A DNA stretch of 64,000 bases, from positions 434,001-498,000 of the forward strand of contig NZ_CP031425.1 in the NCBI RefSeq assembly GCF_003367705.1. Reading direction: 5' to 3'. The number at the start of each line of letters is the position of its first letter. Within the stretch, counting starts at the first letter, position 1. This DNA comes from Microbacterium foliorum. Its GTDB lineage: Bacteria; Actinomycetota; Actinomycetes; Actinomycetales; Microbacteriaceae. The translations under genes were made by a program, and so were the position numbers. This document shows, piece after piece, positions 25,704 through 33,832 of the stretch. The notes under the pieces were generated by a model. The model did not search any database, was not told the origin of the DNA, and saw nothing but the letters and a program-made list of their open reading frames with translations.

Positions 25704-26461
25704 GGCGATTCCTGCGCACGGGCGAGCGCGAGCGCCCGCCGGACCAGCGCGTCGACCGATCCGAAGTCGTCGAGCACGCGCGAGGTGGGAAGGTCGAACG
25801 CGATCTCACCCCGGCAGAGCACGATCACGCGGTCGCAGACGTTCTCGAGGAGGCGGAAGTCGTGGCTGCACAGCAGCAGCCCGCGGTCGTCGGCCACGCG
25901 AGCGGCATCGAGCTCGAATTCGAACAGCGCGTCGACGTCGACGCCGTTGAGCGTCTCGTCGATGATCGTGAGCGGTCTGCTCAGGGAGAGTGCCGAGACG
26001 AGCTGGATCTTCTTGCGCATCCCGTGCGAGTAGTCCTCGATCAGGTCGAACTGCCGCCCGCCCATCTGATAGCGCTCGAGCAGGTCGTCGACGGTGGCCT
26101 CGTCGGGAGCCGTGCGGTAGAGGCGATGCATGAGCTCGATGTACTCGCGTCCGGTCAGGAACTGCGGCAGGGTGTCGTTGCTCGCGATGTAGCAGAGCTG
26201 TTCTCGAGACGCGCGGGTGTGGTTCGGGCGACCGTCGATGGTGATGTCGCCCCGGCGCACCTGCAACAGGTCTGCCACGAGGCGGATGAGCGTCGACTTG
26301 CCCGAGCCGTTCGGCCCCACCAGGCCGACCCTCTCGCCCTGGGCGAGCGAGAACGAGACGTCACGGAGTGCCGTGGCCCGTGCCGAGTATCCGAAGGTGA
26401 CGTCGGCCACCTCGAGCAGGGGCGAGGAATCGGGGCGCGGGGAGTCGTCGCCCCCGTGCAT
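25700..26461 (-). CDS. ABC transporter ATP-binding protein of the peptide/ABC cassette
   Basis: 253 residues from the ATG at 26461. Walker A VGPNGSGKSTL (about residues 45-55), a drug/peptide-exporter-like LPQFLTGREYIEL region, signature YSHGMRKKIQLVSAL (YSxGM variant of LSGGQ, typical of CcmA/NatA-type exporters), Walker B LTIIDETLNGVD and H-loop SHDF. The Walker B aspartate is followed by E as expected. The chosen ATG lies inside the apical part of a 19-bp hairpin; an ATG at 26500 (overlapping the peptide stop) or a GTG further in are alternatives. Energises the adjacent permease. Confidence 0.88.
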   Translation of the reverse strand: MHGGDDSPRPDSSPLLEVADVTFGYSARATALRDVSFSLAQGERVGLVGPNGSGKSTLIRLVADLLQVRRGDITIDGRPNHTRASREQLCYIASNDTLPQFLTGREYIELMHRLYRTAPDEATVDDLLERYQMGGRQFDLIEDYSHGMRKKIQLVSALSLSRPLTIIDETLNGVDVDALFEFELDAARVADDRGLLLCSHDFRLLENVCDRVIVLCRGEIAFDLPTSRVLDDFGSVDALVRRALALARAQESP

Positions 26462-26485
26462 CGGCACCGATGCACGGGGGCGACG
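26446..26485 (-). terminator. Perfect 19-bp hairpin between peptide gene and ABC genes
   Basis: CGTCGCCCCCGTGCATCGG (26446-26464) pairs perfectly with CCGATGCACGGGGGCGACG (26467-26485), beginning six bases after the peptide stop codon. There is no T tract, so it may act as a partial terminator, an mRNA-stabilising 3' structure for the peptide message, or a translation block on the ATPase start it contains. Such attenuation is typical between precursor-peptide and export genes. Confidence 0.8.
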
Positions 26486-26490
26486 TGGGT

Positions 26491-26733
26491 CTAGACGCAT
26501 TCGATCCACACGGAGACGCCGCTCTTGCCCCACTTCCAGTTGCCGCTGAATCTGCGACCCCCGGCGGAGAAGAAGCACCACAGCGCCAGTGCCGCCAGGA
26601 ACGCGACCCCGAAGACGAGGATCGCCGCCATCAGCACCAGCCACCAGGCATCCATCCGCAGGATCGCATCGTCGATCGCGTCCTGCGCACGCCGACGCAT
26701 CATCGTCGGTTCGATTGCCGCCAGTAGGGACAT
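26491..26733 (-). CDS. Small membrane peptide, candidate secreted-peptide precursor
   Basis: 80 residues from the ATG at 26733, which has an excellent ribosome binding site (GGAGGTG, about seven bases away); a further in-frame ATG at 26748 lacks one. N-terminal 29 residues are amphipathic and charged (MMRRRAQDAIDDAILRMDA), residues 30-57 form one very hydrophobic segment containing a Cys, then GG at 58-59 and a 21-residue Trp/Gly/Lys-rich tail with GNWKWGKSG, ending in ECV. First gene of an ABC/M50 cassette and separated from the ABC genes by a strong hairpin. I do not recognise the family. A bacteriocin-like or signalling peptide released by membrane cleavage is the working idea; a small regulatory membrane protein is the alternative. 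Confidence 0.7.
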   Translation of the reverse strand: MSLLAAIEPTMMRRRAQDAIDDAILRMDAWWLVLMAAILVFGVAFLAALALWCFFSAGGRRFSGNWKWGKSGVSVWIECV

Positions 26734-26843
26734 GTACACCACCTCCATAAATTTTCACAGCGAGAGGCGTGCTGCCTCTTGCACGTAAACATAGTCATAT
26801 GAGTGCAGAATGCTGACATACGTTTGCGCACGAGCAAGAGCGG
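26734..26843 (-). promoter_or_regulatory. Promoter and leader of the peptide/ABC cassette
   Basis: AT-rich for this genome. On the minus strand CATATGACTATGTTTACG (around 26785-26802) offers TATGAC/TATGTT as -10 candidates. The leader contains a small hairpin AGAGGC-GTGCT-GCCTCT (26763-26779) and then AAAATTTATGGAGGTGG leading to the peptide start. The divergent MerR promoter begins at 26844. Confidence 0.5.
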
Positions 26844-26874
26844 TTGACCTTGACGCAGCGTCAACTCCTAGCGT
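26844..26874 (+). promoter_or_regulatory. MerR-type promoter with 19-bp spacer and dyad operator
   Basis: -35 TTGACC (26844-26849) and -10 TAGCGT (26869-26874) are 19 bp apart, the lengthened spacer typical of MerR-activated promoters. The spacer contains the perfect dyad TTGACGC-A-GCGTCAA (26850-26864). It should drive and be controlled by the MerR/TipAS gene starting at 26912. Confidence 0.8.
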
Positions 26875-26911
26875 GGGGACATCGCACGACGAGCCCGCGG
26901 GAGGAGCAGAG

Positions 26912-27700
26912 ATGGCAGGGAGGGAGTGGTCGATCCAGGAGGTCGCGAGGCTCGCGAGCACCACGAGCAGAACGCTGCGCCACTACGACGCGATCGGGCT
27001 GCTGCCGGCATCGCGCGTCGCGCGCAACGGCTACCGCCAGTACGACGAGACCGCGCTGCTGCGCCTGCAGCGCATCCTGCTGCTGCGCGACCTCGGGCTC
27101 GGGCTGCCGCAGATCGCCGAGGTCCTCGACACGTCGACCTCTCGAGGCGGTGAGCAGTCCGCACTCAGGACCCACCTCGCGCTGCTGCGCGAGGAGCAGG
27201 GCCGGCTGGCGCGACAGATCGCGTCGGTCGAGAGCACCATCGAGACACTGAGAGGAGGGGAGGAACTCATGGCAGAGAACATGTTCGACGGGTTCGATCA
27301 CACCCGACATCGGGAGGAGGTCGAGCGCCGGTGGGGCCGCGAGGCGTACGCCGACAGCGACCGCTGGTGGCGGGGGATGGCAGAGGGCGAGCGCGCCGAC
27401 TGGCAGCAGCGGGTCTCCGACCTCGGACGGGACTGGATCGCCGCCGCCGAGAGCGGCGTGGATCCGGCATCGACCGAGGCTCAGGACGTGGCGCGACGCC
27501 ACGTGGCCTGGCTCGCCGGCATCCCCGGCACTCCGGCGGCAGTCGCGGGGGGCGACGTGCGAGGCTACGTGATCGGACTCGGAGAGATGTACGTCGCGGA
27601 CCCGCGCTTCGGCGCCAACTATGCGACATCCGCCGGCGGCACGCAGGGAGCGGAGTTCGTGCGTGACGCGCTCCGCGTCTACGCGGAGGCGAACCTCTAG
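26912..27700 (+). CDS. MerR-family regulator with TipAS-type effector domain
   Basis: 262 residues. N-terminal MerR helix-turn-helix (WSIQEVARLASTTSRTLRHY then DAIGLLPASRVARNGYRQY), a coiled-coil linker (about 85-122), and a C-terminal TipAS-like antibiotic-binding domain (MFDGFDHTRHREEVERRWG, then DRWWRGM, ending GAEFVRDALRVYAEANL). TipAL of Streptomyces binds thiopeptides covalently through a Cys in this domain; this protein contains no cysteine, so ligand binding would have to be non-covalent. ATG at 26912 follows GGGAGGAG. Divergent from the peptide/ABC/M50 cassette, which makes it the obvious candidate regulator of that cassette. Confidence 0.9.
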   Translation: MAGREWSIQEVARLASTTSRTLRHYDAIGLLPASRVARNGYRQYDETALLRLQRILLLRDLGLGLPQIAEVLDTSTSRGGEQSALRTHLALLREEQGRLARQIASVESTIETLRGGEELMAENMFDGFDHTRHREEVERRWGREAYADSDRWWRGMAEGERADWQQRVSDLGRDWIAAAESGVDPASTEAQDVARRHVAWLAGIPGTPAAVAGGDVRGYVIGLGEMYVADPRFGANYATSAGGTQGAEFVRDALRVYAEANL

Positions 27701-27716
27701 CGCGTCGCCTCGTCGA

Positions 27717-27755
27717 GCTCGCTCTGTGACCGGGACCTCCGGTCGCAGAGCGAGC
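27717..27755 (+). terminator. Terminator of the MerR/TipAS gene
   Basis: GCTCGCTCTGTGACCGG (27717-27733) pairs with CCGGTCGCAGAGCGAGC (27739-27755) with one mismatch and a five-base loop. Confidence 0.75.
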
Positions 27756-27848
27756 AGCGGAGCAGGAGAGGCACGAGCCGCATTGCACAGGCCGCCACGC
27801 CACGGCAAGGGCAGGAGCGGATGCCGAGGCGGGGCGTAGGGTCGTGGC

Positions 27849-28223
27849 ATGGGCCACCGCCGGAGACGCACGAACGCCGCGCCGCTCTTCATCGCCGCCG
27901 CCGTGGCCTACGCCGCCAACTGCGCGCTCGGACTCGCCGTCGCCGCCCGAGTCATCGACACGAGCGGATTCCGCTGGCTGCATCATGCGATGTACATCGC
28001 CACCTGCGTGACGTCCGCCGCCGCGTTCTCGGCGCTCCTCTGGGGGCGGCCGAGGCCCGCGAGCCGACGCGCCGCCCTGGCCCTCGCGCCGGCGGCGGTG
28101 CCCCTCGCGGCCATCCCGCACGTGGGAACGCACACCCGCCGGCATCCGCTCGTCGCGCTCGCCGCGGCGCCCTTCATCGTCGCGGGCCTGATCTGCTCGC
28201 GCCTCGTCACCGACCGGAAGTGA
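27849..28223 (+). CDS. Four-TM hypothetical membrane protein
   Basis: 124 residues with four hydrophobic segments separated by short Arg-rich loops, and a basic N-terminus (MGHRRRRT). No family recognised. Located directly ahead of the nitroreductase gene with a five-base gap, so probably co-transcribed. ATG has TAGGGT exactly six bases upstream. Confidence 0.68.
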   Translation: MGHRRRRTNAAPLFIAAAVAYAANCALGLAVAARVIDTSGFRWLHHAMYIATCVTSAAAFSALLWGRPRPASRRAALALAPAAVPLAAIPHVGTHTRRHPLVALAAAPFIVAGLICSRLVTDRK

Positions 28224-28227
28224 ACGC

Positions 28228-29052
28228 ATGGAACTGCTCGACGCCATCCGCCGCCGCAAGACCACGAACGGGCCCTTCCTGCCCGACCCGGTGTCGGAGG
28301 AGCATCAGCGCATCCTGCTCGAGGCGGCGGGGCGGGCGCCCTCGCAGCTGAACAGTCAGCCGTGGCGTTTCGTGGTCATCGAGAACCGCGACACGATCGA
28401 CAAGATCGCCCGGATCTCCGGTGAGAGCATGACCGAGGCCATGTCGAACGGCACGTTCTTCGAGCGGTACAAGCCGTACTTCCGCTTCAGCCAGGCCGAG
28501 ATGGAGGAGAAGCGCAGCGGGATGCTGTTCGACAAGCTCCCCGCGGCGCTGCGGCCCTTCACGAGCCAGGTCTTCACCAAGCGCGGCCAGAAGCTGATGA
28601 ACACGTTCGGCGTGCCCAAGACGCTGGGGGAGGAGAACCACAAGCTGGTCGGCGGATCCCCGTTGCTGCTCGGAGTGATGCTCGATCGCAGCGAGTACCG
28701 TCCGGGCCAGCTGTCGTCGTTCTACTCGGTGTTCAGCATGGGCGCGGCGATGGAGAACGTCTGGCTCACCACCGTCGAACTGGGCATGGGGATCCAGTTC
28801 ATCTCGTTCCCGATGGAGGTGCCGGGGCGCTGGGACGAGATCAACGCGCTGCTGCGCGTGCCCGACGACCTGGAGCTCATGGCCGTCTACCGGCTCGGCT
28901 ATCTGCCCCCGGAGCAGCGCCGGCCGGCGATCGACTGGTCGAGCCACCAGCGCAAGCTCGTCTCGCAGTACGTGTTCCGCGAGAACTGCGACGAGCCCCA
29001 GCAGGGGTGGGACTCGCCGCCTCCCGGGGCCGGCGCGCCGCCCCGGGACTGA
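28228..29052 (+). CDS. Nitroreductase family protein
   Basis: 274 residues. FMN-binding nitroreductase fold: [20 protein letters not shown] (phosphate-binding R-R-K at the start), [19 protein letters not shown] (the SxxNxQPWxF motif), and [20 protein letters not shown] (dimer and flavin region). Probably an NAD(P)H-dependent flavoenzyme reducing nitro groups, quinones or similar. The C-terminus carries a Pro/Gly-rich extension. Confidence 0.9.
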   Translation: MELLDAIRRRKTTNGPFLPDPVSEEHQRILLEAAGRAPSQLNSQPWRFVVIENRDTIDKIARISGESMTEAMSNGTFFERYKPYFRFSQAEMEEKRSGMLFDKLPAALRPFTSQVFTKRGQKLMNTFGVPKTLGEENHKLVGGSPLLLGVMLDRSEYRPGQLSSFYSVFSMGAAMENVWLTTVELGMGIQFISFPMEVPGRWDEINALLRVPDDLELMAVYRLGYLPPEQRRPAIDWSSHQRKLVSQYVFRENCDEPQQGWDSPPPGAGAPPRD

Positions 29053-29055
29053 GCG

Positions 29056-30585
29056 TCACCCGCCGCTCGTGCGCGGGAGTACCGTGAGGTCCTGAAGCGC
29101 GGGCCCCTCGATGCGGGTGCCGTCGGGGGCGAAGCGCGAGGCGTGCAGCGGGCAGTCCCACGTGCATTCGGCGTCGTTCCACGCGAGCACGCCGCCGAGG
29201 TGCGGACACACGGCCGAGACCGCGCGGGTCACTCCGTCGACCGTCGAGATCGCGACGGGGCGCCCACTGCGCTGCGCGACGACGCCTTCTCCCTCGGCGG
29301 GCCTCGGCACGGGAACAGGACGGGACTCGGCGTCGATCCACCCGGTCGTCGCTGCCGCGGCGACCTTGGCCCCCTCGACCGCGCCGCGCGCGAGATCCGC
29401 GGGGACGGTGAGCCTCGTGCCGATCTTCACCATCCACCCAGGACGATCGTGCCAGCTCGCGCCCAGGATCTCGGCGGTGAGACGCAGGGCGGCGGCGGGG
29501 GCGTTCGACAGCCCCCACTTCGCGTATCCGGTCGCGAAGCGGATGCGACCGAGCCCGCGAGGCATCGCGCCGACGAAGGGGATCTGGTTGTGCGACTCGT
29601 AGTCCTGAGCCGACCAGCGGTGGGTCTCCTCCGCATCGGGGAAGTACGTGCGCGCCCAGGACACGAGGTCGTCGACGGCCGCGGCCTCACCGTCGGAGCG
29701 TCCGACGGGGTGTCCGTTGCCGCCGACGACGAGACGCGCGTCGCCACCGGGGCCGTCCGCGGAGGACACGGGGCGGATCGAGCGGGTGGGGCTGTCGACC
29801 GAGATGAAGGTGCTCTCGGGAACGTCTCCCGGCACGCGGAACGAGACACAGTATGAGCGGAACGCGCGCATCTTGGCGAAGTACAGGCCGCGGTCGAGGA
29901 TGGGGTATCCGGTCGCGATCACGATGTGGTCGGCGAAGAGGGGACCGACCGGCGTCTCCACACGCGGATCGGGGAGGGCATGGGTCGCGGTGACGCGGAC
30001 GCCGGTGTGCAGGGTCCCTCCCGCGGCGAGGAGCTCGGCTGCCAGGGCGCCCGTCACCAGGGCCGGATCGATGGTGACCTGCTCGTCGAGCGCCACCGCG
30101 CCCGCAGCGGGGAACGCGCTGGACGACAGCTCGGACCGCGAGAGCAGCCGCGTCGGGAGTCCCGCCTCGCGCGCCGCCGCGTGCACCTGCCGCACCGCAT
30201 CGAGTCCGCTCTCGTCCTGCGCGTAGGAGTGATCGGTGCGTCGTTCGTACGAGACCCCGGCGTGATCGGCGAATGCGACCAGCCAGTCCATGCCCTCGCG
30301 GTTGCCCTCGACGTATGCCTGCAGCAACGAGGCCGAATGGTGCGCCCGGATCTCGGCGAGCCGTTTGCCCTGCAACAGGTTCAGCTTGCCGGTGTTGCCT
30401 CCCGTGGCGAGTTCGGCGACCTCGCCCGCCTCGATCACCGCGACGTCGAGTCCGGCGCGCGAGAGCATCACGGCCGTCGTCAGGCCGGTGAGGCCCGCGC
30501 CGACGATGATCACGTCGTGCCGCGCCCCGGGGTCGAACGGTGTACCGGTGGGAGGGGTCCGGTCGAGCTTCCACAGTGGCTTCAT
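29056..30585 (-). CDS. FAD-dependent oxidoreductase with C-terminal Rieske domain
   Basis: 509 residues. N-terminal DAO-type FAD domain (HDVIIVGAGLTGLTTAVMLS dinucleotide motif at about residues 23-42; TGNTGK-like ATGGNTGKLNL segment), and a C-terminal Rieske [2Fe-2S] domain (about 410-505) with CPHLGG and CPLHASRF providing the Cys/His pairs. This combination is seen in predicted amine/glycine oxidase-like proteins fused to ferredoxin. The electron donor or acceptor and substrate are unknown. ATG at 30585 (MKPLWKLDRT) is chosen; a longer frame upstream lacks support. Confidence 0.9.
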   Translation of the reverse strand: MKPLWKLDRTPPTGTPFDPGARHDVIIVGAGLTGLTTAVMLSRAGLDVAVIEAGEVAELATGGNTGKLNLLQGKRLAEIRAHHSASLLQAYVEGNREGMDWLVAFADHAGVSYERRTDHSYAQDESGLDAVRQVHAAAREAGLPTRLLSRSELSSSAFPAAGAVALDEQVTIDPALVTGALAAELLAAGGTLHTGVRVTATHALPDPRVETPVGPLFADHIVIATGYPILDRGLYFAKMRAFRSYCVSFRVPGDVPESTFISVDSPTRSIRPVSSADGPGGDARLVVGGNGHPVGRSDGEAAAVDDLVSWARTYFPDAEETHRWSAQDYESHNQIPFVGAMPRGLGRIRFATGYAKWGLSNAPAAALRLTAEILGASWHDRPGWMVKIGTRLTVPADLARGAVEGAKVAAAATTGWIDAESRPVPVPRPAEGEGVVAQRSGRPVAISTVDGVTRAVSAVCPHLGGVLAWNDAECTWDCPLHASRFAPDGTRIEGPALQDLTVLPRTSGG

Positions 30586-30671
30586 GACCCCAGTCTTCGC
30601 GTCGGAGCTTCTGATCCGCACCCGGTTGACAATCGCCGATCACCTTGCAACGGCCGGACTAGAGTTGCCGC

Positions 30672-31061
30672 GTGACCCTTCGCCCCCTGCTGCTCGTCTT
30701 CGCCGGCGGCAGTGTCGGCACGGCAGCACGGCTCGCCGTCGGACTCGCGGTGCCCGATGCAGGCGGAGTGCCCGTCGCCACTCTCCTGGTCAATGTGCTC
30801 GGCGCGCTGCTCATCGGCATCCTCGCGGCACGGCTGCCGCAGACCACGGGTCTGCGAGTGTTCCTCGGCACGGGTGTGCTCGGCGGTTTCACCACCTACA
30901 GCGCGCTCATGACGGGCACGGATGCGCTCTGGGCGCACGCCCCGCTGCTCGCCGCCGCCTACGCCGGGATCAGCCTCGTGCTCGGTCTCGCGGCGGCGGT
31001 GCTCGGGGTGTGGATCGGACGCCCTCGCTCGACCGCTCGCCGCGCAGGAGTCGACTCGTGA
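30672..31061 (+). CDS. crcB: Fluoride channel CrcB/Fluc, subunit 1
   Basis: 129 residues, four TM segments. Contains GGSVGTAARLAVGLAV and the channel motif TLLVNVLGALLIGI, then GFTTYSALMTGT. Fluc proteins are small dual-topology dimers that leak fluoride out of the cell. Start is GTG with TAGAGT exactly six bases upstream, so no room for a fluoride riboswitch. Overlaps the second crcB gene by four bases (GTGA); adjacent pairs usually make heterodimers in antiparallel orientation. Confidence 0.93.
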   Translation: MTLRPLLLVFAGGSVGTAARLAVGLAVPDAGGVPVATLLVNVLGALLIGILAARLPQTTGLRVFLGTGVLGGFTTYSALMTGTDALWAHAPLLAAAYAGISLVLGLAAAVLGVWIGRPRSTARRAGVDS

Positions 31062-31417
31062 ACCCCCTGGTGTTCGTCGCAGCGGCGCTCGCCGGGGGTG
31101 TGGGTGCCGCGCTGAGGTACCTCGTCGATCTCGGCGTCGCGAAGGTCGCCGGTCGTCGCTTCCCCTGGGGCATCTTCGTCGTGAACCTCACCGGCTCGTT
31201 CGCGCTGGGCGTCGTGACGGCGGCGCTGCCCGATCAGGCGTTCCTCCTCGGCGCCGGTCTGCTCGGCGGCTACACGACCTTCAGCACCGCGATGCTCGAC
31301 ACGGTGGCGCTCTGGCGCGACGGCGAGCGCGGGGCATCCGCATTCAACGCTGTCGGGATGCTGCTGCTGGGCCTGCTCGCGGCCGGTCTCGGGCTCGCGC
31401 TCGGCTCTCTGCTCTGA
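31058..31417 (+). CDS. crcB: Fluoride channel CrcB/Fluc, subunit 2
   Basis: 119 residues, four TM segments. GGVGAALRYLVDLGV, WGIFVVNLTGSFALGV (the conserved N in TM2) and GGYTTFSTAMLDTV (the Thr/Phe ion path) are all present. GTG start overlaps the stop of the first crcB. Likely antiparallel partner of subunit 1. Confidence 0.93.
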   Translation: MNPLVFVAAALAGGVGAALRYLVDLGVAKVAGRRFPWGIFVVNLTGSFALGVVTAALPDQAFLLGAGLLGGYTTFSTAMLDTVALWRDGERGASAFNAVGMLLLGLLAAGLGLALGSLL

Positions 31418-31515
31418 CCTCGCTGACCCCGTGCGCCGCCCTCGGTGCTCCGGCATGTCCACCGTGAGGTGCGATCTGACGCTTGCGCGGCGTGGACCGG
31501 TCAGGTTAGTGTCTT

Positions 31516-31544
31516 GCTAATCGTTTAACTGTTAATCGTTTAAC
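31516..31544. promoter_or_regulatory. Tandem LacI-type operators ahead of the sugar ABC operon
   Basis: GCTAATCGTTTAAC (31516-31529) and GTTAATCGTTTAAC (31531-31544) are near-identical 14-mers with GTTAA/TTAAC half sites around a central CG, 15 bp apart. They sit about 50 bp before the substrate-binding gene. The LacI regulator at 34722 is the likely binder. Confidence 0.7.
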
Positions 31545-31594
31545 ATGGCGATTCCGCTCGATGCGATGCCCTGCACCCGTCAAAGGAGACACCG

Positions 31595-32866
31595 ATGTCC
31601 CGCACCTCTCGCCGCACCTTCGCCGCGCTCGCCGCCTCTGCGGCAGCCGTCCTCGCGCTCAGCGCCTGTGCGTCATCGACCGGGGGCGAGGGCTCGTCGG
31701 GAGGAGACGTCACCCTCAGCTACGCCATCTGGGATGAGAACCAGAAGCCCGCGATGGAGGACATCGCCGCCGCCTTCGAGGAGGAGAACCCGAACGTCAC
31801 CATCGACATCCAGGTGACGCCCTACAAGGAGTACTTCACGAAGCTGCAGACCGCGGCCACCGGGGGATCCGCCGCCGACGTCTTCTGGATGAACGGCCCG
31901 AACTTTCCGCTCTACGCCTCGAACGGGCAGCTCGCACCCCTCGATGACGCGGGCGTAGACGCCGCCGACTATCCCCAGGGACTCATCGACCTCTACACGT
32001 TCGACGGAAAGCTGTACGGCGCACCCAAGGACTTCGACACGGTCGCCCTCTGGTACAACACGGAGCTCTTCGACGCCGCAGGCGTCGACTACCCGACCGC
32101 CGGCTGGACGTGGGACGACTTCACCGCGGCGGCCGCCGCGCTCACCGACCCCGCCAAGGGCCAGTTCGGTGTGGCTGCGAGCCAGTACGGCCAGGAGAAC
32201 TACTACAACTCGATCGCGCAGGCCGGCGGCGAGGTCATCTCGGCCGACGGCACCGAGAGTGGGTACGGCTCGCCCGAGGCACTCGCGGGCATCGAGCTGT
32301 GGACCGACCTGATCGAGGCCGGTTCGTCTCCGACGGCGCAGCAGATGACCGACACCAACCCCGAGGACTTCTTCCTCTCCGGCAAGGTCGCGATGTTCCA
32401 GAACGGTTCGTGGGCGGCCATCGCCTACGGGGACAACGCCGAGATCGCCGACAAGGTGAACGTGGCGCCGCTTCCCGAGGGGCCGGAAGGCAACCAGAGC
32501 GTGATCCACGGTGTGGGCAACGTCGCCAACGCGAAGAGCTCGCATCCGGTCGAGGCGCAGGCGTTCGCCGCCTTCGCGAGCGGTGAGAAGGCGGCGCAGA
32601 TCCAGGCCGAGTCCGGCACCGTGATCCCCGCATTCAACGGCACCCAACAGGCATGGGTCGACGCCCTGCCGCAGTACGACCTGCAGGTCTACATCGACGC
32701 TCTCGACACCGCAGTGCCCTACCCGGTCTCGAAGAACACGTCGGCGTGGACGAGCATCGAGAGTGAGGTGCTGTCGCAGGTCTGGTCGGGCGCCGTCGCC
32801 CCCGAGGCGGGCCTGAAGGACCTCGCCGAGCAGATGCAGACAGCGCTCGATGCGGAGCAGGAGTAA
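31595..32866 (+). CDS. Sugar ABC transporter substrate-binding lipoprotein
   Basis: 423 residues. Lipobox LALSAC (Cys at about residue 28) within a lipoprotein signal peptide. Extracellular solute-binding family 1: VTLSYAIWDENQKPAMEDIA, GGSAADVFWMNGPNFPLYAS, DFDTVALWYNTELFDAAGVD and GKVAMFQNGSWAAI. Captures an oligosaccharide or glycoside outside the membrane for the two permeases that follow. No ATPase is encoded here; a shared MsiK-type ATPase elsewhere is usual in such operons. Confidence 0.93.
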   Translation: MSRTSRRTFAALAASAAAVLALSACASSTGGEGSSGGDVTLSYAIWDENQKPAMEDIAAAFEEENPNVTIDIQVTPYKEYFTKLQTAATGGSAADVFWMNGPNFPLYASNGQLAPLDDAGVDAADYPQGLIDLYTFDGKLYGAPKDFDTVALWYNTELFDAAGVDYPTAGWTWDDFTAAAAALTDPAKGQFGVAASQYGQENYYNSIAQAGGEVISADGTESGYGSPEALAGIELWTDLIEAGSSPTAQQMTDTNPEDFFLSGKVAMFQNGSWAAIAYGDNAEIADKVNVAPLPEGPEGNQSVIHGVGNVANAKSSHPVEAQAFAAFASGEKAAQIQAESGTVIPAFNGTQQAWVDALPQYDLQVYIDALDTAVPYPVSKNTSAWTSIESEVLSQVWSGAVAPEAGLKDLAEQMQTALDAEQE

Positions 32867-32872
32867 CCGGCC

Positions 32873-33832
32873 ATGACCGTCGTCGCGTCAGCTGCGGCCG
32901 CGCAGGCGGAGCGGATGCCGGACGCGCCCAGCACCGGCACCCGCCGCCGCCGGCGCAACCCCGGCGCGTCCCCCTGGTGGGCTCTCGTCTTCCTCGGCCC
33001 CACGGCCCTCGGCATCGCCGTCTTCTACCTGTGGCCGACCGTGCGCACGCTCCTCATCTCGTTCACGAAGTCGGGGCCGTTCGGCGGCGCGGAGTGGGTC
33101 GGGATCGAGAACTACGTCCGCCTGTTCCAGGACCCGGAGCTGATCGGGGCGCTGCGCAACACCGCCGTCTACACGGTCATCGCCCTGATCGGGATCCCGC
33201 TGGCGGTCGGGATCGCCGCCCTCCTGAACACCGCAGGGCTCAAGGGCCGCAGCGCCTATCGGACGCTGTACTTCATCCCCGTCGTCACGATGCCCGCAGC
33301 GATCGCGCTGGTGTGGCGCATGATCTACAACGGCGACTACGGCGTGCTCAATGCCGCCCTCGATGCTGTGGGCATCGACGGCCGGAGCTGGCTCACCGAT
33401 CCGAACACCGCCCTCGTGGCCATCGCGGTCGTGGGTATCTGGGCGGGCCTCGGCACCAACATCGTGATCTTCCTCGCCGGGCTCCAGGGCATCCCCGACA
33501 CGATCATGGAGGCGGCCGATCTCGACGGTGCGGGTCCGGTGCGCAAGTTCTTCTCCATCACCATCCCCCTGCTGTCGCCGTCGATCTTCTTCGTCAGCGT
33601 CATCAGCGTGATCGGGGCGCTGCAGGTGTTCGACCTCATCTACATGATGCTCGGCCGCAGCAATCCGGCCATGCCCAACACCCGCACGGTCGTCTACCTG
33701 TTCTACGAAGCCGGGTTCCTCGACAACGACCGGGGCTATGCCGCCGCCGTCGCCTTCCTGCTGCTCGTGATCATCCTGGTGCTCACGGTCGTGCAGTTCC
33801 GTCTGCAGAAGAAGTGGGTGCACTATGAGTGA
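32873..33832 (+). CDS. Sugar ABC transporter permease (MalF/UgpA type)
   Basis: 319 residues, six TM segments. Contains the EAA loop TIMEAADLDGAGPVRKFFSI. The start is ATG, six bases after the binding protein. Overlaps the next permease by eight bases. Confidence 0.93.
   Translation: MTVVASAAAAQAERMPDAPSTGTRRRRRNPGASPWWALVFLGPTALGIAVFYLWPTVRTLLISFTKSGPFGGAEWVGIENYVRLFQDPELIGALRNTAVYTVIALIGIPLAVGIAALLNTAGLKGRSAYRTLYFIPVVTMPAAIALVWRMIYNGDYGVLNAALDAVGIDGRSWLTDPNTALVAIAVVGIWAGLGTNIVIFLAGLQGIPDTIMEAADLDGAGPVRKFFSITIPLLSPSIFFVSVISVIGALQVFDLIYMMLGRSNPAMPNTRTVVYLFYEAGFLDNDRGYAAAVAFLLLVIILVLTVVQFRLQKKWVHYE

Noticed and set aside
26491..26733. Identification of the small peptide as a lactococcin 972-type or class IIa bacteriocin
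   Set aside because: Neither the YGNGV motif nor the lactococcin 972 pattern is present; only general peptide-precursor features can be claimed.
30586..30671. Fluoride riboswitch before the crcB pair
   Set aside because: The -10 hexamer is six bases before the GTG start, leaving no leader; no riboswitch-like core is seen.
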